From Zoroaster sp. YZ-2022 (Eukaryota; Echinodermata; Asteroidea; Forcipulatida; Zoroasteridae), in the NCBI GenBank assembly GCA_029582265.1, contig CM055828.1:5687402-5751401 (forward strand): 64,000 bases of DNA, read 5' to 3'. Shown one piece after another: positions 10,365 through 22,924 of this stretch. The position numbers and the translations under genes are program-made. Each line of letters opens with the position of its first letter. Within the stretch, counting starts at the first letter, position 1. Below the pieces are notes generated by a model. That model was not told the DNA's origin. It worked only from the letters and a program-made list of their open reading frames with translations, and made no database searches.

Positions 10365-12080
10365 ATGGATGTAACCCAAATATCTTACAGTTGAAGATGT
10401 TTTTGGAAGGATGGCGCAGATGAAAAATTCCTTGAAAGTTGCAAGTTAATGATGCACTGGAAAACTACTGGCAGAATGGCTTGAAATGGTTCTGCAATAT
10501 CCCTCATTCATCCAGTAATCTACCATCCTAATCCATCCATGCTGAAATCATTACATTCACTGTCGTCGCCAGTCTGTAAAACATCAACCCATTCCTACTG
10601 CCAATTACATCACTGTGAACTTCCTTGCAAATACCACAGCACGAGCGCACCCCGATTTGCCTAATGCATGCCTGTCTAGCTAATAATCACACAACTGTCA
10701 AATTAACCTTACCTCATACATATTGTCCATGAATGTTACAACCACACTTAAACCATAGTTTGCCATGTTATCCTTCTAATTTGTGTGTTTTAAGTTTAAA
10801 AACTCGACTACGTAGATTGCTCGATAACAAATTACACAGTAAACTTAACAAGGAAATGTTAATGGTGATTGCTAGACCGAGATGCAACGCGCATAGAACT
10901 AGTCTATGAACACTTCAGTCAAACTTGCCCTGTATTGACTTACAAGTCACAAAAAGTATTCTTAAACCTAAGAGATAGACACTTTTTTTCTAGAGAGAAG
11001 TACCCCCTTTCCTTATTCCCCTATCCCCTCCCTCCCCTGCAACCCTCCCTTCCCCCCTGCTGATAAGTATTGCTAACCCTAATAAGGATTTGTTTTCATA
11101 GAGTGACCTTGAGTACCCCCATGTGCCGATTGTACACCCATACTGGAGTCCATCTTTAATCATAACATTTGCCTCTCTCTATTTTTCCAGTACATAAAGA
11201 AGGAGAAGAAAACAAAGTATAATCAGTGCCTCCGAAAGAATAAACAGCCGAGTGTTGTTCACATAGAATTATTTTCCTTGCGTTCAACCTGCCCGCTCTG
11301 AACGTGCATAGGGGCAGAGCAGGCGGATTACTTCCGCGCGACAAACCCTGAATGGAAATTGCCCTTTTTGTCAGGTCCTGCTGATGGTTCTGGACAGAAC
11401 TAGAATGCCATTGTGACCGCTATATTTGTGAGGGCCTTTGGAGGGACGGCGGACAAAGGCGAGGTTTAAAAAACCCATGGTTTATCGTGTTACATATAAA
11501 CATGTTGGGCCCGTTGTGTGAACCTTGTACAATGTTAACTTCCATGTGGGTCGTCTGCAATGCACTATTTCCTCAGGGGGATGACCTGTTTATTGCAGTT
11601 CATGCACACATACTCAAATTCTTCCTCTCTTTTCTTTACTTTTATTTACAATTCAAGACTTGAATTTCAAGCCCTGCCTCTGATGGCCAATCATCGAAAT
11701 GCGCAGTTTTGTTGCTGTGTTTGTTTTTGCTCTTTCAATTTAGACACAATCACCTTTAACATGTACAGGTATGAATTTAACAATGTATATGTATATAAAC
11801 AAATAATATCTAAGATGTTTCATCAGAAAATTCCTGGAGAGAACCCTGCTATATATATACATGTACACCTGTTGGCCCAGTTTCCAGACAAACATTTTTG
11901 GATAAGCAGCTTTTTAAATCTGACACCGAGATATCGAATCTGCTTCCCAATTCATGCTGGCCTCTGGTAACATTCACTGATACTCACATTTTGTTATGTG
12001 TACTTCTTATAGTTGTAGTCATAGTCATTAGCTCCACACTAGACAACATTTAAATGTGTCCATACAGCAGTCAGTAAGCT
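10365..12080. other. Intronic DNA without recognised feature
   Basis: A pyrimidine-rich stretch at about 11005-11060 and several open frames (the longest 136 codons at 11560-11970) are present, but none has recognisable protein features or paired splice sites. I see no repeat family here. Confidence 0.4.
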
Positions 12081-12089
12081 TGTATGTAG

Positions 12090-12530
12090 CTTTGCATGGT
12101 GAAAATGATAAGTCAAGACTGTTTGCCCATGTAGAAATTCTCTCTTGAGTAGTAAATAGTTCTGAAAAGAATCAGTTGATTACAACTCGACATGCAGCAG
12201 TCCCTGAATGAATTCAGGACTTCATGTACAAATCTACAAAAAACAAGATTCTGAAATTATTTGTATGCATGTAGGTTAAATGGAAGGTACAGCATTGGTA
12301 ATGATTGCAAAACTGCATCATAGAGTATGTACAAGTTACTCACTTTATCATTAAAAACCACCCTTTGAAAGTTTCAGCTCATTTCATTGTAAAATGTGAT
12401 TTGAAGCTTTGCATGGTGGATTGGATACAAAAAAAGATTAGTTTTTTATGGGTAACACCATGTGTAATAACTAATGATCTCTTTTTGTTAGAGGTATTGT
12501 GGTTCTGAAATGAACCGGTGTGTACAATGC
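12090..12530 (+). repeat. Fragments of dispersed repeat modules
   Basis: GCTTTGCATGGTG-type motifs near 12093 and 12408, GAGTAGTAA...AGTTCTGAAAAGAA near 12147, and an isolated GGTACAGCATTGGTAATG near 12285 all recur elsewhere (for example 26260-26400, 3760-3960). This is a mosaic of decayed copies. Confidence 0.5.
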
Positions 12531-13288
12531 ATTTCAATAGACATGTGTAGAAACACCAGACGCTGTGTCGTCTACGACAAAATAGTAAACATGCATTCCG
12601 ATGTGTTGTATTCATTCCATTGTGGAATTTAGAAAGCAGTACTGAAAATCATTTCACTGTTTCACTGTGCTGGTTACCCAGACAACCCGAGTACCAGACC
12701 GTTGAGTTCAATACCTGGTTATGGTGGCTGGGTACCTGGTTCCAAAATAACCATGGATGCACAGCACTACAACACCTTAAACAGAATATCTAGGGACGAT
12801 TCACTCCATCATCAGCTTGACACTCATTTTGACATAAAATACACATTTGCGACTAAACTATTTTCTAAATCCAAGTCTTCTGTTAGTGGCTTCAACAGTA
12901 CTGTGATTAACTGATCACAATTTTAATTTTTTTTAAATGTCTTGATATAATTTATTTTCATAAATAGAGAATTAGCTGTTGCAAACTTACCAACTTAAAG
13001 GACTTGTAGTATAAATGCAAACTTATGGTTACTGGCCTTAACATTTCGTACCAAGCAGGTTCTTTCTCAAAGGCAAAATGGGACAGAATACAGACAACAT
13101 ACATACATGAACACAAGAGTGAGCAGAAGTTGGTCGTTTATTTTTAATAAACATATTGTGTAAAAAAAGACCAGGAGAACAATAAGAAAAAAGTGTTTTT
13201 GACAAAAGAAAATTGTACAGTTGGTAAATGACTAGAGATTTAGATTTTTAAGAAATTATCTAGGCCTACATGCACACGTGTGAGTCTT

Positions 13289-13351
13289 AGGTACAGCATT
13301 GGTAATGTTGACAAAACTGTATAGTATGCTTACTCTCTTTGAACCAAGATG
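13289..13351 (+). repeat. Solitary 68-bp monomer
   Basis: GGTACAGCATTGGTAATG, ACAAAACTG and TATGCTTACTCTCTTTGAA appear in the order seen in the 68-bp arrays, but only once. It lies directly left of the MITE starting at 13361. Confidence 0.8.
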
Positions 13352-13360
13352 TATTCAGTA

Positions 13361-13984
13361 ATGCCCCAGTCACACTGGAGGATACGACAACTTACAACAG
13401 GTTACGATCGTCTGCGACTGGAAATTACAAGGAATCGTGGAAAAGTCCTGCGACAAGTCCCGGGTGGTTGCGGGTGGTCTTGGGTAGTCGCAAGACCGAA
13501 TTCGGTCTTGGGGAGGTTTTCGATCATGTTCAAAAACCTGGCTGCGACCAAACTGGTCTTAGCTGGTCATAGCTGGTCGTAGGTAGGTCTTCAATAGTCG
13601 TGCGATGGTCGTGCTACAAGTCTTGGGTGGTCTTACGTAGTCGTGGTTCATCGTGGGACTATCCAGCCGTCCAACAGTCGCACGACTATTCGCACGACTT
13701 GTCGTGCGAATGCACGACTAGTCGCACGACCAGTCGTGACTAGTCGTGCGACTGATCCTTGACAATCGTAGGTAGTCTTGGGTGATCGTACGACAAGTCC
13801 CTCAAGGTCTTGCGACCAGTCGTGCTATCAGTTGGCTACAAGTCACAGACCAGTCGGGGACAGGTCTTATTGTGTGACTGCTAGGCCGACATCGCAGAAA
13901 AAACCTACGACCGGGCCAAGACCACCCTAGGTCGCACGACTGACATGGTCGTAGGCAATCGCAGCTCCAATGTGACTGGGGCAT
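13361..13984. mobile_element. GTCG-palindrome-rich MITE, 624 bp
   Basis: The termini are inverted: ATGCCCCAGTCACACTGG at the left and CCAATGTGACTGGGGCAT at the right (17 of 18 match). The inside is dominated by short palindromic GTCG/CGAC, GTCGTGCGAC and TGGTCGTAG motifs on both strands and is far more GC-rich than its surroundings. The open frames inside are by-products of this repetition. Superfamily is not determined. Confidence 0.75.
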
Positions 13985-13999
13985 AAGCAACCTGCAAAA

Positions 14000-15180
14000 G
14001 ATTCAATTAATGTTGCTTGCAAAATTCTGGATTTTTGTGTTCATTCTAATGTGAAATTTCCTTTTAAAAAATCCTGAATTTCTTAAAAATTACAGCGCCT
14101 CGGACAAAATTATTTCTAATTTATCAATTATCAGCTTTAGACTAAATAAGTTTTAGGTTAAAATTCAACCGTTCTATTATTTGTGAATCACTAACTTTAT
14201 ACCTTACCTTTAAGGAGAAAACCAGTGAGATGTATAACACATCATCTTAACCGTTTTAAACGCAATTTAGAAATTCTGCGGAGGAGAAAAACACAAGTGA
14301 GAATTCTCACACATCATTTTAGCAGTTTAGAATCTCGGACAGAAATAACGCGTATGGTGGCTGTCTTGAATAATTAAGTTACTTCTGAATGAGTAGGTTT
14401 TTGTTATAGATAACGTACAGATAGTCGGCTTCCCAATCCAAAAAATTATTTCAGTTCAGATGTTCCACAAATGACTGAACACCAAAAACAAAAAACTGCA
14501 GACTGACAGCAACTAATTAAATCTGCAGCAGCATAATAATATAAATTCTGCCTGTTTGCTCCAGAAATTCATCTGTGAATTTTGTCTGTGTGTGCGCGGA
14601 TTTCATCCCACCATCTCTCTTTTTTTCCCCATGATCTCAAGGGAGGCTAAGTAATAATATTATCGTCCCGTGACATCAATGTTGTTGGGAGACGGTACTT
14701 CTTGAATAATGCCGCGCTTGATCGGCATGTTATAAAAGCAATGGAGGAAGAGTCCGCGACCATTATCGAGTTGAATGAAATGCGCCCGAGTTCCTTCGAC
14801 CAAACGCCGCACTGATTTAATAACGTCAATTGAATTAATGAACTGTTTTTTTTTCCCCCGTCTTCTCTAAACCATTGTGCCAGCACTTCACGCCCTCCCT
14901 TCTCTTCCTCCTTTCTCTTCCTAGATTATGAAGCTGTATCTGTGCCTTGGTATTAATTAGGACTTTTGAGACCCACTCTTATTTCCTTCTTGTATTTCTG
15001 TCTCGTCGTCTGTTTCATCTTCAGCTTATTATCTTCATTTTTATCGTCGTGATTTGTTTTCTTCCTAAATCTAATAATAAAATTATCAATCAATGATAAC
15101 AATATTTGTACAATTAATTCATCTGCTCTATGAAGCATAACAAGATCCACATTAATTTCTTACAAATGGTCAGTGATGAA
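14000..15180. other. Unique intronic DNA, possibly conserved non-coding
   Basis: About 14640-14870 has balanced composition, no repeat relatives in the window and several CG dinucleotides (for example ATTATCGTCCCGTGACATCA). No exon signals are seen. Its single-copy look within a repeat-rich intron makes it a candidate regulatory element; only cross-species alignment could tell. Confidence 0.25.
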
Positions 15181-15289
15181 TAAATATTCTAACACTGAAC
15201 AAAAAACCTTATTTTATTCATATTTGCCTCAAAGTAGTTGTACACCATTAGTAAAATGTCTATAAGTGCATCCACGTTTGATAATGATA

Positions 15290-16420
15290 ATCAAGAGGGA
15301 TGTACTGAAACCAGTCTGTGAAAGTTTCAGCTTATTACATTGTATCGTTAACGAGAAAATAGTGAAAATGCATGCAGTTTGTTGTATCATTCTGGGAAAC
15401 TAATCTTCGGTTGTGTTCCTTCTCAAATTTGTAATAGATTTCACTTTTTCTCAGAAATGACAGCATGCCGGATCACAGAGCAAGAATAATTCCTCAGGAT
15501 GTTTGATTTACATCATCTTTGTAAATTGTTAAGCAGGTAAACAGGTACGCTCCAATCAAAGCTTCAGATAGACTAATCTTGACACAGTTTTACATAAAAA
15601 CTTCACTTGGTGTGAAGTTGCTGATGGTTATAAAGTATCCATTGAAATCTTTCTGTCTTGGGTCTTGTCATTTTTAGTAAAAATCACTCGGAACTGAATT
15701 TTTGACTTCATGAGACAACATTTCCCTGTTAGAATGAATACAATCTGAATGCATGTTCATTTTTATCACTATTTTCTGTTTAACTGCACAATGAGATAAG
15801 CGGAGATTTTCATAGGTTGGCTTCTGTACATCTCTTGATTCTTAGAGTAAGTATTGGTACATTAGCCGACATTTTACTAAAATAGAATACTGGCTTTTAA
15901 AGGTAATGTACAACATTGGTACAAAATTAATGAATTATTATCAGAAAACTAACTAAAGTTGGTGAACATTAAAATCACCCGGAAAAAATTGTTCCTTCTG
16001 AATTGCTCCCATTTCAGAGAAAACACCCAGAAATTTACCAGATGGCAATTTTGGCTCCAAGCATTTTCTGTAAACATTTTTTATGCTTTTTGGTTCAAGG
16101 TAAACATCAAACAACCAGCCTGTGAAAGTTGGAGCTCAGTGTGTAAGTCATGCGAAAGGTGTTTTAAAAAAAGCATTCCAAATTTGTACAAATTTGTCCA
16201 CTTTGAACTTTTTGAAAATGTGCATATTTTTTTTCATGTTTTCTCTGAAATGAGAAAACTCTAAATAGGAAACCTATTTTTAGGATGATGCATGTAGGTA
16301 GTTTTGGTACTTTTACCAACTTAATTAACATCAGGTTTGCCTTTTTTAAGTTGGATAATAATAATTCTGTCGTTTTGTAAGCAGGTAATTGCCAATGTTG
16401 CACCAGACCCTTCACTTAAA
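15290..16420 (+). repeat. Decayed R68 flanking modules
   Basis: Motifs that flank the 68-bp arrays recur: TGTGAAAGTTTCAGCT, CGTTAACGAGAAAATAGTGA, TTTTCTCAGAAATGA, and a new terminus TTTTAAAGGTAATGTACAACATTGG near 15895. The 16020-16390 part is a second copy of the terminal half. No 68-bp array is present in this copy. Confidence 0.55.
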
Positions 16421-16429
16421 ATAACTTGT

Positions 16430-17240
16430 ATTTCAGGGCCTTTTGGCTATTGTCACCTGCATCATACCTTTCACATCCTGCTCTGTGGTTAGCTTCAGTG
16501 TGTGGGCTCAGCGTTAGGTTCCATTCACAAAATGGTCTCACGAATAAATTACAGCCCAACACCTGCTAATATCCTTTGAGATGATTACCGAGCAGAAATA
16601 CTAGACATCTTTCCTGCGTCGGTGGGAAAGCTGCACATGTAACAGTCATCGATTAAAACATTTCTTTGTTTGCGTTAATAATTCTGAAATATGAGATTCC
16701 TTAATGTCATTACTTGCGAGAGACGTATGTTCACGTACGTGTGTCCCGATAACTTCCAAATCTAATTTCCATAGAGACAATTCCCAGCTGTCTGTAGAGC
16801 GTTTCTGGATGATTTCAAAAATGTATTTTGATTGTTAATTCATCCTTCATGTACCCATTACAGTAATTAGTTCTCACGAATCAGAACAATTCCATTTCTG
16901 TATCGCCATGAAAACACGCTTTCTGTACCACACGGTAGCTCCGCTTGTCAATCGGCACCTGAAGTTGATTCTTGTTTACATAGGGAAATGTGCCTGGTAA
17001 TTCTATCAGAATCTTACATGTACCTCATAAATAACACATTCGTCCATTGTTACTGTATTTAAAATGCGGGGCAAAGAATAACGTTCATTTATCAGTATCT
17101 TAATGTGAAAGATTGTTTGTAACTACTCAATTTAACAGAATAATTATGTTAAAAATTCAATGATACTAGACATTTTTCAGATGCAAAACGCTTTTAATTT
17201 GTTTTGTAGCAAGAATGATAACACTCACATAATGAACCTA
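16430..17240. other. Unique intronic DNA
   Basis: No gene or repeat relative is seen. Composition is moderate, with scattered CG dinucleotides. Confidence 0.35.
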
Positions 17241-17494
17241 ATGCATGTATGGTCACATATCAAAGATGTGGACAGGATTATAAAGGTATTATTACACTCA
17301 AGATGTTATTGACGAGAGTTCCGGTCATGCAGTGGTATATCAATGTTTTACGTACATGTATATGTAAACCGACTACTAGGAAGTTTGCCTATAGACAGAA
17401 ATCCAGTGATATCAAACGGGATGTTGCAACTCGTCTTAAAGACACGGATCAACATTAGGTTTCATCCTTGTGAAAGATATTATTTTTCAATTCA

Positions 17495-17800
17495 TCTTAA
17501 AGGGAAAATACACCATTGGTACACTTTTCCATTCTCTTGTGTTTCACTTCATGTGAGTAAGAAATAAAAACTGTGAAAATTTCAACACATTACGTTGTGT
17601 CATTATTGACAACATACATGTACCGAAGAGACATTCATTCATAAATTTTGATCGGCAAACAAGAATCTGAATCTCGATGTAAGGTTTGAGGCTTTGCATG
17701 GTGGAGATAGATGTTATTGAGTTCTTTCGGGTACACCATGTAATGATCTCTATTTGGAAGAAGTGATGGCTCTGAGAAGAGCTGGTTGGTTTCGACTAGT
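17495..17800 (+). repeat. R68 terminus and dispersed module fragment
   Basis: CTTAAAGGGAAAATACACCATTGG near 17498 matches the R68 terminus, followed by GTGAAAATTTCAACACATTACG and GAGGCTTTGCATGGTGGAG (near 17688), both found in other copies. Confidence 0.5.
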
Positions 17801-19260
17801 CTGCTCCAGTCATTCAGTCTCCTGTCTTTTTTAATTTTAATTTTAGGATTCACATGGAATTACATGTACGTGTGTATAACATCTTTGACCTTCAGAAAGA
17901 TGAAAAAACCATCGAAAATGCATCACTTTTGGCATTTTCACATGGTTCTCATGTAAAACAGACAGTAAACAGCTTATTTCATATTTGCTAGTTGATCCGT
18001 TGGCCATGTGATGCGAGTTACTGGATATGCCAGTTCCCCTGTCTGTAAGCCCGGCTGGATTATAGGAAGACTATCAATGGTGTTGCCGGCAGACTCCCGC
18101 ACCAAGGTTCAAGGTGACGGAACTGGAGATGTCTTATACACGCTTGGACTGGCTCTCAAGCTGTGTGAAATGTTTACAATAAGTAAGTGCGACAGTGATG
18201 TGAGGAGAAATTTCACATGCTACAAAAGATATCTCTTGTGTTGAAAATGTCATGTTTCTAGCTGTAGAATAATCTACCTTCAGATCAAAGCAATCCGCGA
18301 AAAGGTCAAGGTCTCATTGCCACTGAAGAGCGTACATTCTATTAAAAGCATGTTCATCTCTTTTTCCAATATGCCTTTTTTTTCAGTGTAATTTTTTTGA
18401 GGGAGCTTTTATCGCAAACCGAAACAATATCAATACGCCACCATGCAAAGCCTCAAATCTTATATTGAGGCTTTTATCATTTCCCATGGCACTCTAGTTT
18501 CATTCCAAGCCTTTATAATGGAGTACAATTGTGAAGATTGTGTGTATAGATCTATCTACAATATGTGCACCGCACATAAGCAAAGTGTAAGGTTTAATAT
18601 TAAGTGAAGACGCCTCCTAAATGAGTTAACAGAACTGTGCAAGAATCCGAGTTACTTGACTAATGTCTGAGTATTCTCATTAAAAGAAAACCTGCAGTTG
18701 AAATATTTGATAGCTGCTGGGTTTAAATTACCAGTGAGTTGTTGTATTTTTGTGACATCTCTCTAAGAATAAATCTGTCCAATTCTTAAAATACTGGCCC
18801 ATTTAAATAGAGACAAAAATACTTCACCGAAAGAAGAAGGAAAAAAAACCTTCCCCAAATAAGAAAAGCCCAGCACGCAAATGAGAAACTATGCCAAGTA
18901 TTTGTAAATGTGGACTATCCTTAGGGCACCCCACACTCTCATTTTTGACCCCCCTGAGGGGTAGCTTAATGTGCCATTCCAAACAACATTTTATGTCTGG
19001 ATTTTAAGGGTGGGTTTTTGCTCTTTAAGGTCGTGACCTTTTGCTGTGACCCCGTAGCGCTCGCTGATGGATGAGTTCAAAAGACCCTATTGGAAGAGAT
19101 ATGCATCTGTTCTAGATGGAATTTTTAAAATAAATTTTGAATTTAAATTTTATTTATTTTTTTTAAAGAAATCTCTGTCAAGAAATCAACATTATGTAGA
19201 TGTTTTGTGCAGTAAAAATGATGTGCTATTATTATTATAAAAATAATTGGTTTCTAAGAC
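17801..19260. other. Intronic DNA with little structure
   Basis: A 78-codon frame (18008-18244) is followed by a GTAAGT-like hexamer near 18184, but the upstream acceptor is poor and the peptide is unfamiliar, so it is not called. An inverted dispersed fragment (CGCCACCATGCAAAGCCTCAAA) sits at about 18437-18458. Confidence 0.35.
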
Positions 19261-19390
19261 TTAATTTGTTGAAGTAATCTGAATATATTTTCACTATTTT
19301 CTCGTTAACGACACAATGAAATAAGCTGACACTTTCACAGGTTGGTTTCTGTACATTTCATTTTATAACTTACATACTGTACATGTAGTG
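19261..19390 (-). repeat. Inverted R68 module
   Basis: TCACTATTTTCTCGTTAACG and GAAATAAGCTGACACTTTCA are inverse forms of the module in 15290-15400 and 42140-42220. Confidence 0.6.
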
Positions 19391-19667
19391 TGGAAGCATG
19401 GTTTACTAACATTGTACTGAAAATATAAACAGGCTTTAATATTTTGCTTTTTTCCTACATGAAGAAAAATTTCGTAAATGTTTTTAAAGAAATTTACTTT
19501 CTATGGTAGAAAGTAAATTTCTTTAACATATTGTTTGCTAAAATATATTTGACATGGGACAGGGTGAAGAGTACATGTACATTACTAAATAAGCTGTCGC
19601 AGTGCTGGTTAAATTATAGAATGATCCCCTGTCTTTATCCCCAAGGGGTTTCATTGGATACATTGTG

Positions 19668-19807
19668 CTGAAGATCTGACGTCACTCTTCGAGGCTTGCG
19701 CGCTAGCTACCAACCAAGGTCAAAGTTGAATCTCGGGGAAAACATGGCGGCTGCGGCCAGTATCTGGCGTAATTCACGAGCCTCAAAGCATGACGTCAGA
19801 TCTTCAG
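19668..19807. mobile_element. 140-bp inverted-repeat element with CRE ends and GC-rich core
   Basis: CTGAAGATCTGACGTCA at the left is perfectly inverted at the right end; a second block (GAGGCTTG / CGAGCCTC) extends the pairing. Both termini contain the CRE palindrome TGACGTCA. The core includes AACATGGCGGCTGCGGCC, which looks like a YY1 site or a Kozak start; a 21-codon frame starts there at 19745 (MAAAAS...). It may be a MITE or a captured promoter/first-exon fragment. Confidence 0.6.
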
Positions 19808-20019
19808 GCTAGTCAAATTATGGCACCTGTGGACTGTTAAACAAGGCTTCCGTTAATGATTGTATGAATTTTATCACTCGAAAGTAATTTACTTCACTTT
19901 TACATATATTGATCACATACATGTACATAACTGCAAGGGAAGTAGCTGTACCACAGAATATTGCATTTTTAATGAGAGTGTAACAGTGTTGGTAAAATGT
20001 CTATAAATGCATCCATTTT

Positions 20020-20330
20020 TAATCAGACTTTATATTGTATAAAAACCAACCTGTGAAAGTTTCAGCATTTTCCATTGTGTTGTTTACAAGAAAATAGTGA
20101 AAATTTATTCAGCTTTGTTTGAATGCATTCTTATGCAGAACATTTTCAAATTTTTTAATTATTAACAAACGTTTTTCACCTTTTCACGAAAAAAGACAGC
20201 AGTTTAAATGGGATAAGTTCATAGGATGTTTGGTACCATTGTGATGTTAAAAACAAGGGAAACTGTTGATAATAAATCATAACTTTTGTTTTTTGTGCGT
20301 TAGCAATAGTGTACAATCGCCTTTAAGTTG
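20020..20330 (+). repeat. R68 right-half copy with terminus
   Basis: CCAACCTGTGAAAGTTTCAG, AAGAAAATAGTGAAAA, and a diverged terminus TGTACAATCGCCTTTAA (about 20311-20325) appear in family order. No array is present. Confidence 0.6.
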
Positions 20331-20775
20331 GAGCTGTAAACATGCAGTAGCTGCCAGCTTGAATCCTGAGACTTATACATTAGAGTGATATAGGATAGCT
20401 TTATTAGGGCATCAATTTGAGATGACCTGCACATTATTATATGTCACAAAGGTCATGACCTTGTGCTGATTTTCAGTCTTCTAAAAGGACAAGTGAAGCT
20501 CACTCTCTATCCGTGGAAATTAAAACACATTTCAGGTTTCAGCCAATTCTGAAATTCCAACTCTGCCAGACTTAATTCCCCCTGTCATGACGGAGAGCTC
20601 GGAGGATGCTCGGATGATTTTTTGATTGAACACGTGACCTCGCGACCTTTCTTCAGTGACATTGGTCTCTAATGAAAGACAGACTGGGAGATTTAAGACA
20701 GGGTGGGATATTTAAAGTGGATTTAAAACTTAGAAGAGGGGATTCCATACAGGGTCAGAAAGGCAAGGGATGGAG

Positions 20776-20820
20776 TTTTTTTTTTTTTTTTTTTTTTTTT
20801 GGGGGGGGGTTTGGGGGGGA
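20776..20820. repeat. Homopolymer T/G tract
   Basis: A run of about 24 T is followed by G-rich sequence. Neighbouring tracts of this sort occur at 28474-28497 (T) and 28567-28583 (G). Confidence 0.9.
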
Positions 20821-21960
20821 TAGTTGGGTAATAATTGTTTGGGGTTTTTGTTGAGGGCACAGCACCCAGTGATGGATTCGTTCTTCTTTATAAGAATAGT
20901 GAACATGTAAAAGCCGTCCAAAGTACAAAGGGTAAAGGAATCATGGACTGGATAGCTTGAATACAGAGTGACTCTGAAATTCACTCTCCATTTTAATCCT
21001 TACTTGAAGAATGTTGTTGCGTTCTCTGGTTGAAAAATAGTAGGGTGTACAGCGGGGGAGACCACCATATCCAATCTTCAGGGCTATGGTAAAAAATATA
21101 TATATTTCAGTATTAGCCAGAATTTTGAAGACTTGTGAGATTATTCCATGGTTTGGTTGGAACTGACAAAACCCTTCAGAATGGCATTGAAAGGTGAATA
21201 GCACTGCCGAGCAAAGGTCATGGTTTTTATGTGCTGAAATGCATCCTAAACTGTAGTACGTTTCCTGCACAGTTATCCCACCTTAACTTATGGCTGTTTG
21301 ATTTTGTGTATTCAGTCAACCGCTTCAGCGAATCAGACCCAAAAAAGAAAAAGAAAAACAAACAAAAACCCATTGTCAACCAAAGCACTTGCGACTTCAC
21401 TCACATAGAAAGGCGTTTTAATTTCCACATAAAAAGGAAGTGTGGTTACGGAACCAGTTGGTAATTTCTAATTGGTCATTTCCGATAGATGGAAACACAA
21501 CACCATCCCCCCCCCCCCACTTCTATTCCCTGAAAATGCTGAGTTGGAATAGAGGAGAATGGAGTAGACCCGTGCATGAGAGCCAACATCAATCAGTCTA
21601 AGATTCATTTGTTTAATGCCATCCTTCAGCGACATCCCATTTACATTTTAGTTTATAGACACACTATAATGAGTATTGACAGAAATCTATGACTCAAGAT
21701 TTACCTACATGATCATGCATCACAGTGGTCACACACATCAATGCCCTATATCAACACTTGTTTCTTTGAAATTTAAAGGTAAGGTATAAATTGTTTTATT
21801 AAATTTAAATTAAACCAAAAAAAACAAATAAAATTGAAGGTAAGGTATTTAATTGGTTATTCAAACAATTTTTCATAAAACAAAATTGATTAATTGTTTT
21901 GGGAAACTTAATCAGTGTGAACCTTATCAAGGCATTAAGGCCCCCCCTCCCTCCCACCCA
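20821..21960. other. Intronic DNA without recognised gene
   Basis: No supported exon. A diverged R68-like terminus (TTTAAAGGTAAGGTATAAAT) occurs near 21775, with a second GAAGGTAAGGTATTTAATTG at about 21836. Confidence 0.35.
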
Positions 21961-21984
21961 GTGATGGATTTTTTTATTATTATT

Positions 21985-22320
21985 TTTTTTAAATCTTTTT
22001 TTTTTTTTTTTTTTTGCCAACCAGTGAAATACGTGATACATGTATAAGCAGTTACTGGAACAAGACCAAATTTCCCATGCACAAAGTATGGTGGCTAAGA
22101 GAGGCCTCACAAATCAGGCAAACGTTCATACCCCTATGTGAAAAGGTCTTTCAAAACCCAGCACCGCCGAATCCCAATTGATCCAGCAATTTTGGCTGCA
22201 ATTGGATATTGTTTCATAGCAACAACAAAAATTAAATAAATAAAAATGTTGACGCGGGTCTGAGTCAACATGCGAAGAGTCCAAAACCTGGAGACTTTCT
22301 GGAAGTAATTTTGACTGGTG
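21985..22320. mobile_element. Diverged copy of the GGCCAA...AAAGTCTCC MITE
   Basis: A T-rich tract is followed by CACAAAGTATGGTGGCTAAG and AGAGGCCTCACAAATCAGGC, shared almost exactly with the element at 46518-46868, and later by AGTCCAAAACCTGGAGACTTT, its right end. The left terminus is not found, and about 80 bp is extra relative to that copy. Confidence 0.6.
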
Positions 22321-22640
22321 CTGTCACTATTAAGAAAAGTGATGTACATGTATTGAATAGTGAGATCATTTCCTACCTTTTTACTTCCATGAAGTATATC
22401 TCAACATACATTATTACATTTTCCAAATTTAATTTATGCACCTAGTCAGTTTGCACTGTGGTTCATGTGATGAAAAGATAAATTTATGTTTAGCCTTGGC
22501 AGGAAAATATATGCTGTTTCAGAGTCAAATAAATAACCTAGGTAACCTAGGTCAGTCCATATTGAAAGCATAGTAGAACTGATTGAAAATGAAATAATGA
22601 GTTGAAATCTTACCTTTTGTTTTCATCTGTTAAATATATA

Positions 22641-22902
22641 CTACTCAAAACAATTTAGGGAACACCGGATTTTTAACATTAAATAGGTTTGAAATGTTCC
22701 ATGAACCGGGATTTTCATTTGCAACCCCCTCTCTCTTTCAGTAGTCATGTCATGAAATGTGTAATCACTACATGCATCCTTTATCATCTGTTTCATTGTG
22801 CAGTTGTTTCTCATCAATTCTGTGAAACATTGTGTTTATCTGAAATAAATTACCTTGCTTTAACTGAGACTATTCCGGTGTTCCCTAAATTGTTTTGAGT
22901 AG
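22641..22902. mobile_element. Tc1/mariner-like MITE with 29-bp perfect TIRs
   Basis: The left end starts CTACTCAAAACAATTTAGGG and ends ACACCGGA; the right end (22874-22902) is its exact inverse for 29 bp. Both sides are flanked by TA, as expected for Tc1/mariner insertions. The 200-bp interior has no transposase. Perfect TIRs suggest a recent insertion or strong constraint. Confidence 0.9.
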
Positions 22903-22924
22903 TATACAACATTTAAATATATCT

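Noticed and set aside
13339..13582. Two overlapping 77-codon frames as genes
   Set aside because: They lie inside the GTCG-palindromic MITE and result from its lack of stops in repeated motifs.
18008..18244. 78-codon frame near a GTAAGT hexamer
   Set aside because: The hexamer is not preceded by a consensus exon end in frame, and no acceptor with a pyrimidine tract lies upstream.
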